Source: Pseudomonas sp. 6D_7.1_Bac1 (GTDB lineage: Bacteria > Pseudomonadota > Gammaproteobacteria > Pseudomonadales > Pseudomonadaceae). Taken from it: 64,000 bases of DNA. Each line of letters starts with the position of its first letter. Positions within the stretch are counted from its first letter, which is position 1. Below the pieces are notes generated by a model. The model was not told the origin of the DNA. It ran no database searches and saw only the letters and a program-made list of their open reading frames with translations. Made by a program: the position numbers and the translations under genes. Shown here in pieces: positions 1 to 9,573 of this stretch. The DNA lies in contig NZ_JANLNW010000034.1 in assembly GCF_025465945.1 (NCBI RefSeq), positions 1 to 64,000 of the forward strand, written 5' to 3'.

Positions 1-9
1 AGACAAAAG

Positions 10-43
10 AAAAGGCCCCGAGGCGTTAACCTCGGGGCCTTTT
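10..43 (-). terminator. Rho-independent terminator of leuA
   Basis: A perfect 10-bp stem (GGCCCCGAGG / CCTCGGGGCC) with a 6-nt loop is flanked by A4 and T4 runs. It lies 17 bp past the leuA stop codon on the minus strand. The flanking A and T tracts would allow it to work in both directions. Confidence 0.9.
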
Positions 44-60
44 GCGTTTCAGCGGACGAG

Positions 61-1740
61 TTACGCCGCTTTTGCTTCCGGCTGGCTCAGGGAGCGGTTC
101 AGCGCGCTGAACAGGGCCTTGAAGCTGGCAGTGGTGATGTTTTCATCAATGCCCACGCCATGCACCGCACGTTCGCCGTTCACGCGCAGTTCAATGTAGG
201 CCGCAGCCTTGGCATTGGTGCCTGCGCCGATCGCGTGTTCGTTGTAGTCCATGATTTCCACCGGGATCGGCAGGCCGGCCACCAGTGCTTCCAGGGCACC
301 GTTGCCCTTGCCACGCCAGTGCAGGTTGGTTTCACCCTGGCCTTTGCTGGAGACTTCCACTTCGACGGCGCTGTGACCGTTCTCTTCCTGCAGGCGATGG
401 CTGACCAGTGCGTACGGCGTATTGGCCTGCAAGTACTCGCTGTGAAGCAGCGCGTGGATCTGCTGGGCAGTCATCTCAAGGCCCAGACGATCAGTCTCGC
501 GTTGTACGACCTGACTGAACTCGATCTGCATGCGGCGCGGCAAGTTGATGCCGTATTCCTGTTCCAGCAGGTAAGCGATACCGCCCTTGCCCGACTGGCT
601 GTTGACGCGAATCACCGCCTCGTAGCTGCGGCCGATGTCGGCCGGGTCGATCGGCAAGTACGGTACTTCCCACAGCGCGTCCGGTTTCTGCTGGGCGAAG
701 CCCTTGCGGATGGCGTCCTGGTGCGAGCCGGAGAACGCGGTGTGAACCAGGTCGCCGACGTACGGGTGACGCGGGTGCACCGGAATCTGGTTGCACTCTT
801 CAACGACTTTGCGCACGCCGTCGATGTCGGAGAAATCCAGTTCAGGGTTAACGCCCTGGGTGTAAAGGTTCAGCGCCACGGTCACCAGGTCGACGTTACC
901 GGTACGTTCGCCGTTACCGAACAGGCAACCCTCGACACGGTCGGCGCCGGCCATCAGGCCCAGCTCGGTGGCCGCAACGCCAGTGCCACGGTCGTTGTGG
1001 GTGTGCAGGCTGATGATCACGCTGTCACGACGGTTGATGTGACGGCCGAACCACTCGATCTGGTCAGCGTAGATGTTCGGTGTGGCGCATTCGACAGTGG
1101 CCGGCAGGTTGAGGATCACCTTGTGCTCGGGCGTCGGGTTCCAGACCTCGATCACGGCGTCGCAGACTTCCTTGGCGAATTCCAGCTCAGTGGCACTGAA
1201 GGTCTCTGGCGAGTATTCGAAGGTCCACTCGGTTTCCGGCTGCTTGGCGGCGTATTTGACGAACAGTTTGGCAGCGTTCACGGCGATGGCCTTGATCCCG
1301 TCCTTGTCCTGATTGAAGACAATCCGGCGGAAGGAAGGGGAGGTCGCGTTGTAGAGGTGAACGATGGCCTTTTTTGCACCACGAAGGGATTCGAAAGTCC
1401 GTTCGATCAAGTCTTCACGGCCCTGGGTCAGCACCTGGATGGTGGTGTCGTCCGGGATGTGGCCACCTTCGATCAGGGTACGCACGAAGTCGAAGTCGGT
1501 TTGCGAAGCGGCCGGGAACGAGGCTTCGATTTCTTTCACGCCGACGGCGACCAGGGTTTTCCAGAAGCGCAGCTTTTTCACTGCGTCCATTGGCTCGATC
1601 AGCGACTGGTTACCGTCGCGCAAGTCGGAGCTGCACCAGATCGGCGCGGCAGTGATGGTCTTCGACGGCCAGGTGCGATCCGGAATGTCGATAGTCGGGA
1701 AAGCGCGGTATTTCGAAGACGGGTCTTTGAGCATGCTCAT
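61..1740 (-). CDS. leuA: 2-isopropylmalate synthase
   Basis: This enzyme catalyses the first committed step of leucine synthesis in the cytoplasm, condensing acetyl-CoA with 2-oxoisovalerate. The 559-residue protein has the HMGL-like TIM barrel with the metal and substrate motif [10 protein letters not shown] near residue 38 and the HTHNDRGTG metal-binding motif near residue 246. The C-terminal third is the LeuA regulatory domain, where leucine binds for feedback inhibition. The length matches the long LeuA form typical of pseudomonads. The ATG at 1740 is preceded by AAGGAT. A leader peptide gene lies upstream (1831-1908), so expression probably also responds to leucyl-tRNA charging. Confidence 0.97.
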   Translation of the reverse strand: MSMLKDPSSKYRAFPTIDIPDRTWPSKTITAAPIWCSSDLRDGNQSLIEPMDAVKKLRFWKTLVAVGVKEIEASFPAASQTDFDFVRTLIEGGHIPDDTTIQVLTQGREDLIERTFESLRGAKKAIVHLYNATSPSFRRIVFNQDKDGIKAIAVNAAKLFVKYAAKQPETEWTFEYSPETFSATELEFAKEVCDAVIEVWNPTPEHKVILNLPATVECATPNIYADQIEWFGRHINRRDSVIISLHTHNDRGTGVAATELGLMAGADRVEGCLFGNGERTGNVDLVTVALNLYTQGVNPELDFSDIDGVRKVVEECNQIPVHPRHPYVGDLVHTAFSGSHQDAIRKGFAQQKPDALWEVPYLPIDPADIGRSYEAVIRVNSQSGKGGIAYLLEQEYGINLPRRMQIEFSQVVQRETDRLGLEMTAQQIHALLHSEYLQANTPYALVSHRLQEENGHSAVEVEVSSKGQGETNLHWRGKGNGALEALVAGLPIPVEIMDYNEHAIGAGTNAKAAAYIELRVNGERAVHGVGIDENITTASFKALFSALNRSLSQPEAKAA

Positions 1741-1830
1741 CAGGAAATCCTTATGGTTGTGGCCGAAAAGAGGCGGCCTGCCGGTGGATCAAAAATGCGT
1801 TGGATAAAGCGTGAGACGAGGCACCACGAT

Positions 1831-1908
1831 TCAGCCCGGCAGTCGTGCGCTGACGAGGCACAGGCTGCGGTGCTGGCGGAGCTGAATGAGGGTGTGAGAG
1901 GTTTTCAT
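1831..1908 (-). CDS. leuA leader peptide (leucine-rich, 25 aa)
   Basis: A 26-codon reading frame on the minus strand encodes a peptide that begins MKTSHTLIQLRQ and ends in SARLPG. Five of its 25 residues are leucine. An AGGG-type ribosome site stands just before the ATG. It lies 90 bp upstream of leuA in the same orientation, the position expected for an attenuation leader: ribosome stalling at Leu codons when leucyl-tRNA is scarce would alter folding of the 5' UTR. The leader-to-leuA gap can form GC-rich hairpins (around 1760-1790), but I do not see a textbook terminator with a U tract. The function is therefore inferred from position and composition. Confidence 0.7.
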   Translation of the reverse strand: MKTSHTLIQLRQHRSLCLVSARLPG

Positions 1909-2102
1909 GTCTTCAACCCTAACCGCGAGGGTGAAAGATGGCAAGCAGTCGAAAAACTTTGAGATAAATACCCGAAAATGGTTTTTTATCGAGATTTTAT
2001 TGCTGTGCATGGCTGGGATTGTTGTGATGTTTGCGCGAGGGTTGGGCTAGGCGCAATTGAAGATTTCAGGCGCGGGAAGTTCTTCGGTGCCTGTGAAATT
2101 GT

Positions 2103-2196
2103 CATCGCGAGCAGGCTCGCTCCCACGGGGTATCGGTGTGACCACAGATTTGGTGAATACCCCAAATCCACTGTGGGAGCGAGCCTGCTCGCGATG
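2103..2196. repeat. REPIN (inverted REP doublet)
   Basis: Two inverted copies of the 24-bp REP core CATCGCGAGCAGGCTCGCTC (plus CCAC) are separated by about 46 bp, between leuA and the M23 peptidase gene. Each copy is itself an imperfect hairpin. The same core recurs at least seven more times in the window. The rest of the 1741-2219 interval holds only the leuA leader. Confidence 0.9.
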
Positions 2197-2219
2197 AGGC
2201 CAGTAGCCTCAACCGATAT

Positions 2220-3041
2220 TCAAGGCTGGAATGCGCCGATGAAAATCGCCGGGTCCACACGGGCATCGTTCAGGCTGACGTTCCAGTGCATGTGCGGCCC
2301 GGTGGCACGTCCGGTGGAGCCGACTTTGCCGACTACGCTACCGCGCACCAGTTGCTGGCCGACTTTTACGTCAATTTTCGACATGTGGCAGAACATGCTG
2401 ATAAAGCCCTGGCCGTGGTCGACGAACACGGTGTTGCCGTTAAAGAAGTAATTGCCGATCAGAATCACCTTGCCGCTCGCCGGCGTCTTGATCGGCGTAC
2501 CGGCTGGCACCGCGAAGTCCAGGCCTGCGTGGGGATTGCGTTCTTCGCCGTTGAAGAACCGGCGCACACCGAACTTGCTCGACAGCGGACCATTGACCGG
2601 TTTGTCCAGCAGCAGGTTGCTCGGCGTCACCGGGCTGAAACTGCGGTAGGCGCGGATCTGCTCGGCAAGTTCGGCGTCGATGCGCTTCAGGTCGTCCGGG
2701 TTCGGATTCACCTGGCGCTGGTTCTTCAAGGTGATGTGCTGTTCCGGGTACTTCTTGTTGCCGACCATGAACGTCAGGTTACGACCGCCCGCACTGAGTG
2801 CCTGGCTGCCGGGTTTGACGGTCAGGGGCACGCCGACAATCGCCAACCAGTTGTTCTGCTCCTTGACCACCAGCACCGGCTTGCCTTGATAACTGGCCTT
2901 GGGCGCCTGAGCCGAAGCGCCCAGATCGACCACCGCCACGCCTCCCGACACCGGTTTGTTCAGCAGGCGAGTGATGTAGCTGTCGGCGTGGGCGTTGAAG
3001 GTCAGGCAGAGCAACAGCAAGAGGCTGAGAACACGCGGCAT
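2220..3041 (-). CDS. M23 family metallopeptidase (LytM-type, periplasmic)
   Basis: The 273-residue protein has a clear Sec signal peptide (hydrophobic run at residues 4-15, cleavage after NAHA). The C-terminal half is an M23 domain. Zinc ligands are visible in HAGLDF (near residue 172) and in PHMHW (near residue 253), with the accessory histidine in CHMS. The family cleaves peptidoglycan cross-bridges or activates amidases. All ligands are present, so an active enzyme is likely rather than an EnvC/NlpD-type dead activator. It starts 3 bp after the xseA stop codon, so it is probably cotranscribed with xseA. An RBS before the ATG lies inside the end of xseA. Confidence 0.9.
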   Translation of the reverse strand: MPRVLSLLLLLCLTFNAHADSYITRLLNKPVSGGVAVVDLGASAQAPKASYQGKPVLVVKEQNNWLAIVGVPLTVKPGSQALSAGGRNLTFMVGNKKYPEQHITLKNQRQVNPNPDDLKRIDAELAEQIRAYRSFSPVTPSNLLLDKPVNGPLSSKFGVRRFFNGEERNPHAGLDFAVPAGTPIKTPASGKVILIGNYFFNGNTVFVDHGQGFISMFCHMSKIDVKVGQQLVRGSVVGKVGSTGRATGPHMHWNVSLNDARVDPAIFIGAFQP

Positions 3042-3044
3042 GGA

Positions 3045-4424
3045 TCAATCCAGTAAAGAAAGGGTGACAGGCGTCAGGTGGTTGTCTTCGACCCGGACCT
3101 GCAATTGGCCTTCGCCGAGTCTGGCTTTCAGGCGTTGACCGTTGTGGGTCTGCGCGGCACTGCGGATCGCGTTGCCGCGCTCATCGAGCAAAATGCTGTA
3201 ACCACGGCCCAGCGTCGCCAAAGGGCTGACCACGTGCAGGGTTTGCATTTGGGTTTGCAGTTGCAGGCGCCGGGCTTTCAGACCTTCGCGCATCGAGCGC
3301 GGCAAGCGTTCAGCGAGGCTGTCGAGGCGCTGACGCAGCAGTGCCAGTTGCCGCCCCGGATGTTGCCCGGCGAGACGGGTTTCCAGGCGAATCAGCCGTT
3401 CGCGACGGGTATTGAGGCTGCGTTCGAACGCTCGGCGCAGGCGCATGTCCAGGTCGTCCAGGCGTTGCGCTTGCTGACGCAGGCGTTCGCCGGGATGGCG
3501 CAGGCGACGTGAGATGCCTTCCAGGCGCAGGCGATCACGCATCAAGCGGTCGCGGATGCGCATGACCAAGCGTCGATGCAGGCTTTCGACCCGACGCACC
3601 AGATCGCTGGAATCCGGCGCCAGCAGTTCGGCGGCGGCCGACGGTGTCGGTGCGCGGACGTCGGCCACGAAGTCGCTGATCGACACATCGGTTTCATGGC
3701 CGACGGCGCTGACAATGGGTGTGACGCAGGCATCCACCGCACGGGCCACGGCTTCTTCGTTGAAGCACCAGAGGTCTTCCAGCGAGCCACCGCCACGGGC
3801 CAGGATCAGCGCATCGAAACCACGGGCGTCAGCCAGTTTCAACGCACGGACGATTTGTGCAGTGGCCTCGCGGCCCTGCACGGCGGTCGGGATCAGGGTC
3901 AGCGCGACTTGCGGCGCACGGCGACGGAACACGCTGATGATGTCGCGAATCACCGCGCCGGTCGGCGAACTGATGATGCCGATGCGTTGCGGGTGCGCCG
4001 GCAGCGGCACTTTGCGGTCGGCACTGAACAGGCCTTCGGCGCTGAGTTTTTCCTTCAGTGCATCGAACGCCAGACGCAGCGCGCCGTCACCGGCAGGCTC
4101 CACGGTGTCGAGAATCAGCTGATAGTCGCCACGCCCTTCAAACAGCGAAACCTTGCCCCGGACCTTCACGGCCAGGCCATCCTTCAACGCCTGCCGGACC
4201 CGCGCAGCGTTCTGCCGGAACAGCGCGCAACGCACCTGGGCGCCGCTGTCCTTGAGGGTGAAATAGATGTGGCCGGACGCTGGGCGGGCGAGGTTGGAGA
4301 TTTCGCCTTCGACCCAGATGTTGCTGAACACGTCTTCGAGCAGCACCCGCGCGCGGCCGTTGAGCTGGCTGACCGTCAGGACTTCTCGGTCCAGGCCGAG
4401 TCTTGCAAAGGGATCTTTAATCAT
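3045..4424 (-). CDS. xseA: Exodeoxyribonuclease VII large subunit
   Basis: XseA is the large subunit of exonuclease VII, which degrades single-stranded DNA from both ends. The 459-residue protein has an N-terminal OB-fold (about residues 15-110, with WVEGEISN and GHIYFTLKD). The catalytic domain carries the family motifs SPTGAVIRDI and ILARGGGSLEDLW. A long arginine- and leucine-rich helical region (about 270-400) corresponds to the coiled coil that recruits XseB subunits. Length and motif order match E. coli XseA. It starts with ATG at 4424 and is followed immediately by the M23 peptidase gene. Confidence 0.96.
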   Translation of the reverse strand: MIKDPFARLGLDREVLTVSQLNGRARVLLEDVFSNIWVEGEISNLARPASGHIYFTLKDSGAQVRCALFRQNAARVRQALKDGLAVKVRGKVSLFEGRGDYQLILDTVEPAGDGALRLAFDALKEKLSAEGLFSADRKVPLPAHPQRIGIISSPTGAVIRDIISVFRRRAPQVALTLIPTAVQGREATAQIVRALKLADARGFDALILARGGGSLEDLWCFNEEAVARAVDACVTPIVSAVGHETDVSISDFVADVRAPTPSAAAELLAPDSSDLVRRVESLHRRLVMRIRDRLMRDRLRLEGISRRLRHPGERLRQQAQRLDDLDMRLRRAFERSLNTRRERLIRLETRLAGQHPGRQLALLRQRLDSLAERLPRSMREGLKARRLQLQTQMQTLHVVSPLATLGRGYSILLDERGNAIRSAAQTHNGQRLKARLGEGQLQVRVEDNHLTPVTLSLLD

Positions 4425-4480
4425 GGGGCGCAGTTTAAAGGCATTCGACGCTTAATCTCCATGTGTCCGCGATAAACCCT

Positions 4481-4569
4481 TGTGGGAGCGAGCCTGCTCG
4501 CGAAGGCGGATTAACTTTCAACATTAATGTGGCTGACACACCGTATTCGCGAGCAGGCTCGCTCCCACA
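4481..4569. repeat. REPIN (inverted REP doublet)
   Basis: Two inverted REP cores about 40 bp apart fill the gap between the divergent genes xseA and the TauE/SafE exporter gene. The tail is CGCGAA rather than CGCGAT, a one-base variant of the family in this window. Confidence 0.9.
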
Positions 4570-4608
4570 GGGGGTAAAGTCGTCAGTGGTACTCAAGGAA
4601 GACGGGGG

Positions 4609-5376
4609 ATGAACGTGCTGGAATTATTGAATCAATGGTCCTTCGGCGCCACTGACTGGTTGGTGATCGGCCTCGGCATCAGCCTGGCCTATATCGTTTT
4701 CGGCATCGCAGGCTTTGGCACGGCGCTGGTGGCAGGTCCTGTCCTGATTCTGTTCATGCCGCTGTCGAAAATCGTGCCGTTGCTGGTGCTGCTGGATTTC
4801 GTCGCGGCCTTCGGTAATTTACTGCCGTCGCGGCGGGACGTAGCCAGACCTGAGTTGTTGCGATTGCTGCCGTGTATGGCAGTGGGTTGCACCTTGGGAG
4901 TGATTTTCCTGCTGAACCTGAAATCGGATCTGTTGTTGCTATTAATGGGGCTGTTTATCAGCGCGTATGCGATTTACAGCCTGTGGGTGAAAGCCCGGCC
5001 GACACAGTTGGCCGCAGCATGGGCAATCCCGATGGGCACGGTGGGCGGAATGTTCGGGGCGTTGTTCGGCAGTGGCGGCTTCTTATATGCGATTTATCTG
5101 AACAGCCGCTTGCCCAAGGACGCGGCCCGGGCGACCCAAAGTGCGCTGATCAGTTGCAGCACGGTAGTGCGCTTGAGTCTGTTTACGCTCGCCGGGGTCT
5201 ATGCCGAGCTACCCTTGTTGGTATTGGCGGTGTGTTTGTTGCCGGCCATGGCGCTGGGGCTGTGGATGGGTCGACGGTTGACCATGAAGATGACCCGCGA
5301 GGCCTTTGTGCGGCTGGTGACCTGGCTGGTGCTGGCCAGTGGCATTGCCTTGATCGGTCGCTATATCAGTACTTGA
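4609..5376 (+). CDS. Sulfite exporter TauE/SafE family permease
   Basis: This is a 255-residue integral membrane protein with about eight hydrophobic segments arranged as two related halves. The family signatures are FGIAGFGTALVAGP in the first half and GGMFGALFGSGGFLYAIYL in the second. TauE/SafE proteins export sulfite, sulfoacetate and related organic anions; the exact substrate cannot be read from sequence. AAGGAAGA lies 8 bp before the ATG at 4609. It is a single-gene unit with REPINs on both sides. Confidence 0.85.
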   Translation: MNVLELLNQWSFGATDWLVIGLGISLAYIVFGIAGFGTALVAGPVLILFMPLSKIVPLLVLLDFVAAFGNLLPSRRDVARPELLRLLPCMAVGCTLGVIFLLNLKSDLLLLLMGLFISAYAIYSLWVKARPTQLAAAWAIPMGTVGGMFGALFGSGGFLYAIYLNSRLPKDAARATQSALISCSTVVRLSLFTLAGVYAELPLLVLAVCLLPAMALGLWMGRRLTMKMTREAFVRLVTWLVLASGIALIGRYIST

Positions 5377-5414
5377 CCTGAGTGCGTCAGGGATTAAGCT
5401 GCCGGCCGCAAATC

Positions 5415-5505
5415 CTGTGGGAGCGAGCTTGCTCGCGATGGCGGTGGGTCAGGCCATATCAATGTTGGCTGCAATGGCCTCATCGCGAGCAGGCTCGCTC
5501 CCACA
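5415..5505. repeat. REPIN (inverted REP doublet)
   Basis: An inverted pair of REP cores (left copy has GAGCTTGCTCG, right copy GAGCAGGCTCG) sits between the exporter gene and the zinc-ribbon gene. It ends 34 bp before the next start codon. Confidence 0.9.
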
Positions 5506-5539
5506 AGGGTGATCATTCAGTATCTGTAGGCCTGCACCC

Positions 5540-6088
5540 ATGAACTCGCAAAGCATCCTCGTCCCGAAAATCTCCACACTGCCGGTGCATGAACCCCGGG
5601 CGCGGGCGATTGTGCGGTGGCTGGTGCGCAAGAACATCATTGAAGAAGAACTCACCACGTGCGGTCGTACCGGCAATCGCATGGCCCACGCCATCGCACC
5701 TGGCGCGCGGGCGGTGGTGCTGCACCCCGAAGCATTGCCGTTTGGTGAGCCGATCAATGGACTGGAGATCATCACCAAGCGCTGCATCTATACACCGGCC
5801 AAGGGTTTTCTCGAAGAGGCCGGTTGTGCCGAATGCCGTAAAGAGATCGGCGAGGCGCTGTTCGAAAGCCTGGAAGACTGGATGCCGGGGCGCACCGACA
5901 ACTTCATCTGCCCCGAATGCGGGCATGAAGATGACATCAACGGCTTTCTTTTCCTGCAAGAGTGCGGTTTCTCAAACCTTGGCTTTATCTTCAATAACTG
6001 GGCTGAAGCCGGGTTCAAGCAGAGCTTCATCGACGAATTCGCCGAATGGCTGGATCTGCCGGTGAGTTGGGTCAAGGTAGAGCTATAG
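5540..6088 (+). CDS. Conserved hypothetical protein with a four-cysteine zinc ribbon
   Basis: The 182-residue soluble protein has no signal peptide or membrane segment. A CAEC pair (near residue 96) and a CPEC pair (near residue 128) make a probable zinc ribbon, embedded in acidic and aromatic-rich sequence. The C-terminal part is acidic and rich in phenylalanine and tryptophan. I recognise it as a conserved pseudomonad protein of unknown role. Relatives are sometimes labelled sugar ABC transporter ATPase, but no Walker A or ABC signature is visible, so that label should not be propagated. It stands alone between repeat elements. Confidence 0.8.
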   Translation: MNSQSILVPKISTLPVHEPRARAIVRWLVRKNIIEEELTTCGRTGNRMAHAIAPGARAVVLHPEALPFGEPINGLEIITKRCIYTPAKGFLEEAGCAECRKEIGEALFESLEDWMPGRTDNFICPECGHEDDINGFLFLQECGFSNLGFIFNNWAEAGFKQSFIDEFAEWLDLPVSWVKVEL

Positions 6089-6102
6089 GATTGCCGCAAC
6101 TC

Positions 6103-6206
6103 CCGTAGCAGCTGTCGAGGCACGAGGCTGCGTTGCGTTTCCGCAGGACCGCCCTCGGGGGCCGCTTTGCAGCCCAACGCAGCCTCGTGCCTCGGCAACT
6201 GCTACG
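6103..6206. repeat. Long-inverted-repeat element, short copy
   Basis: Terminal arms of about 34 bp (CCGTAGCAGCTGTCGAGG... and the near-complement ending CAACTGCTACG) enclose a roughly 35-bp GC-rich centre. The arms belong to the same family as the elements at 19913, 30881, 35247 and 39751. It lies just upstream of the guaB promoter, and the RNA would fold into a very long hairpin that could also terminate transcription of the preceding gene. Confidence 0.8.
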
Positions 6207-6243
6207 ACCAGCGCAGCCCTTCTATCAGCAATGCCAATAATAG

Positions 6244-7791
<1,548 letters not shown>

Positions 7792-7816
7792 TGCTTCCAG
7801 CAAAATGTTAAGTAAC

Positions 7817-7837
7817 CGGGGCTGTTCTTCAGCCCCG
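7817..7837 (+). terminator. Intercistronic hairpin between guaB and guaA
   Basis: A 7-bp stem (CGGGGCT / AGCCCCG) with a 7-nt loop is followed by a broken T-rich stretch. The U tract is weak, so it may only attenuate or stabilise the upstream message rather than end it. Confidence 0.45.
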
Positions 7838-7886
7838 AGTTGTTTCTGATTTCTCTTTATTTGAATGACCTAGACGAGACTGAATC

Positions 7887-9464
7887 ATGGCCCTCGACAT
7901 TCACGCTCACCGCATCCTGATCCTCGACTTCGGCTCCCAGTACACCCAGCTGATCGCCCGCCGCGTGCGTGAAATCGGCGTTTACTGCGAGCTGCATCCG
8001 TTCGACATGGACGACGAAGCGATTCGCGAATTCGCACCGCGCGGGATCATCCTCGCCGGCGGCCCCGAGTCTGTGCACGAAGCCAACAGCCCCCGCGCCC
8101 CGCAAGCGGTCTGGGACCTGGGCGTACCGGTTTTCGGTATCTGCTACGGCATGCAGACCATGGCCGAGCAACTGGGCGGCAAGGTTGAAGGTTCCGAGCT
8201 GCGTGAGTTCGGTTACGCCCGTGTTGATGTAGTCGGCAAGAGCCGCCTGCTCGATGGCATCGAAGACCACATCGATGCCGATGGCCTGTTCGGCCTCGAC
8301 GTGTGGATGAGCCACGGCGACAAGGTCACCAAAATGCCAGCGGACTTCCACGTCCTGGCCAGCACCCCGAGCTGCCCGATTGCCGGCATGTTCAGCGACG
8401 AGCGCGGCTACTACGGCGTGCAGTTCCACCCGGAAGTGACCCACACCAAGCAGGGCGGTCGCATCCTGTCGCGCTTCATTCTCGACATCTGCGGCTGCGA
8501 AGCCCTGTGGACGCCGTCGCACATCGCTGACGATGCCATCGCCAACATTCGCGCTCAGGTCGGCACCGACAACGTACTGCTCGGCCTGTCCGGCGGTGTG
8601 GACTCCTCGGTGGTTGCCGCGCTGTTGCACAAAGCCATTGGCGACCAACTGACCTGCGTCTTCGTCGACAACGGCCTGCTGCGTCTGCACGAAGGCGAGC
8701 AAGTGATGGCCATGTTCGCCGAGAACATGGGCGTCAAGGTGATTCGCGCCAACGCTGAAGAGCAGTTCCTGAACAACCTGGCCGGCGAGTCGGACCCGGA
8801 GAAAAAACGCAAGATCATCGGTCGTACGTTCATCGACGTGTTCGATGCCCAGTCCAACAAACTGGACAACATCAAGTACCTGGCCCAGGGCACTATCTAC
8901 CCGGACGTGATCGAGTCGGCTGGCGCGAAAAGCGGCAAGGCTCACGTGATCAAGTCGCACCACAACGTGGGTGGCCTGCCGGAAGAAATGAACCTCAAGC
9001 TGGTTGAACCCCTGCGCGAGCTGTTCAAGGACGAAGTCCGTCGTCTGGGTCTGGAACTCGGCCTGCCGTACGACATGGTCTACCGTCACCCGTTCCCGGG
9101 CCCGGGCCTGGGCGTGCGGATTCTCGGTGAAGTGAAGAAGGAATACGCCGACCTGCTGCGTCGTGCCGACCACATCTTCATCGAAGAACTGCGCAAAGCC
9201 GACTGGTACCACAAGGTCAGCCAGGCGTTCGTGGTGTTCCAGCCGGTGAAATCGGTTGGCGTGGTCGGTGACGGCCGTCGTTACGCCTGGGTTGTCGCCC
9301 TGCGTGCGGTAGAAACCATCGACTTCATGACCGCGCGTTGGGCACACCTGCCTTACGAACTGCTGGAAACCGTCAGCGGCCGCATCATCAATGAAATCGA
9401 AGGCATCTCCCGCGTCACCTACGACGTGTCGAGCAAGCCGCCAGCGACCATTGAGTGGGAGTGA
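7887..9464 (+). CDS. guaA: GMP synthase (glutamine-hydrolysing)
   Basis: GuaA aminates XMP to GMP, using ammonia from its own glutaminase domain. The 525-residue protein has an N-terminal class I amidotransferase domain with the nucleophile in GICYGMQ (Cys near 86) and the His-Glu pair in QFHPEVTHT. The ATP-pyrophosphatase domain has the P-loop LSGGVDSSV near residue 235. The C-terminal dimerisation domain ends in the conserved PPATIEWE. It directly follows guaB and ends before a strong terminator. Confidence 0.98.
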   Translation: MALDIHAHRILILDFGSQYTQLIARRVREIGVYCELHPFDMDDEAIREFAPRGIILAGGPESVHEANSPRAPQAVWDLGVPVFGICYGMQTMAEQLGGKVEGSELREFGYARVDVVGKSRLLDGIEDHIDADGLFGLDVWMSHGDKVTKMPADFHVLASTPSCPIAGMFSDERGYYGVQFHPEVTHTKQGGRILSRFILDICGCEALWTPSHIADDAIANIRAQVGTDNVLLGLSGGVDSSVVAALLHKAIGDQLTCVFVDNGLLRLHEGEQVMAMFAENMGVKVIRANAEEQFLNNLAGESDPEKKRKIIGRTFIDVFDAQSNKLDNIKYLAQGTIYPDVIESAGAKSGKAHVIKSHHNVGGLPEEMNLKLVEPLRELFKDEVRRLGLELGLPYDMVYRHPFPGPGLGVRILGEVKKEYADLLRRADHIFIEELRKADWYHKVSQAFVVFQPVKSVGVVGDGRRYAWVVALRAVETIDFMTARWAHLPYELLETVSGRIINEIEGISRVTYDVSSKPPATIEWE

Positions 9465-9511
9465 TCGTGTTTGAGCCTGTGAACTCAGGCTCAAAACGAT
9501 AGCGGTAAAGG

Positions 9512-9542
9512 AAGCCCCCGGTTGTGAGACCGGGGGCTTTTT
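9512..9542 (+). terminator. Rho-independent terminator of guaBA
   Basis: The stem AAGCCCCCGGT / ACCGGGGGCTT has a 6-nt loop and ends in a T5 run. It also lies 32 bp after the stop codon of the convergent toxin gene and could serve both. Confidence 0.92.
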
Positions 9543-9573
9543 GCGTATGCGCGTGGCAGAAACAGGCAATGAA

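Noticed and set aside
160..1962. 600-codon plus-strand open frame opposite leuA
   Set aside because: It is the antisense of a GC-rich, highly conserved gene. The translated product has no family features and the frame is a by-product of codon bias.
5540..6088. Sugar ABC transporter ATPase label for the zinc-ribbon protein
   Set aside because: No Walker A, Walker B or LSGGQ motif is present; the two CxxC pairs indicate a metal-binding protein instead.
7857..9569. 570-codon minus-strand frame opposite guaA
   Set aside because: Antisense shadow of guaA with no RBS and no recognisable domain.
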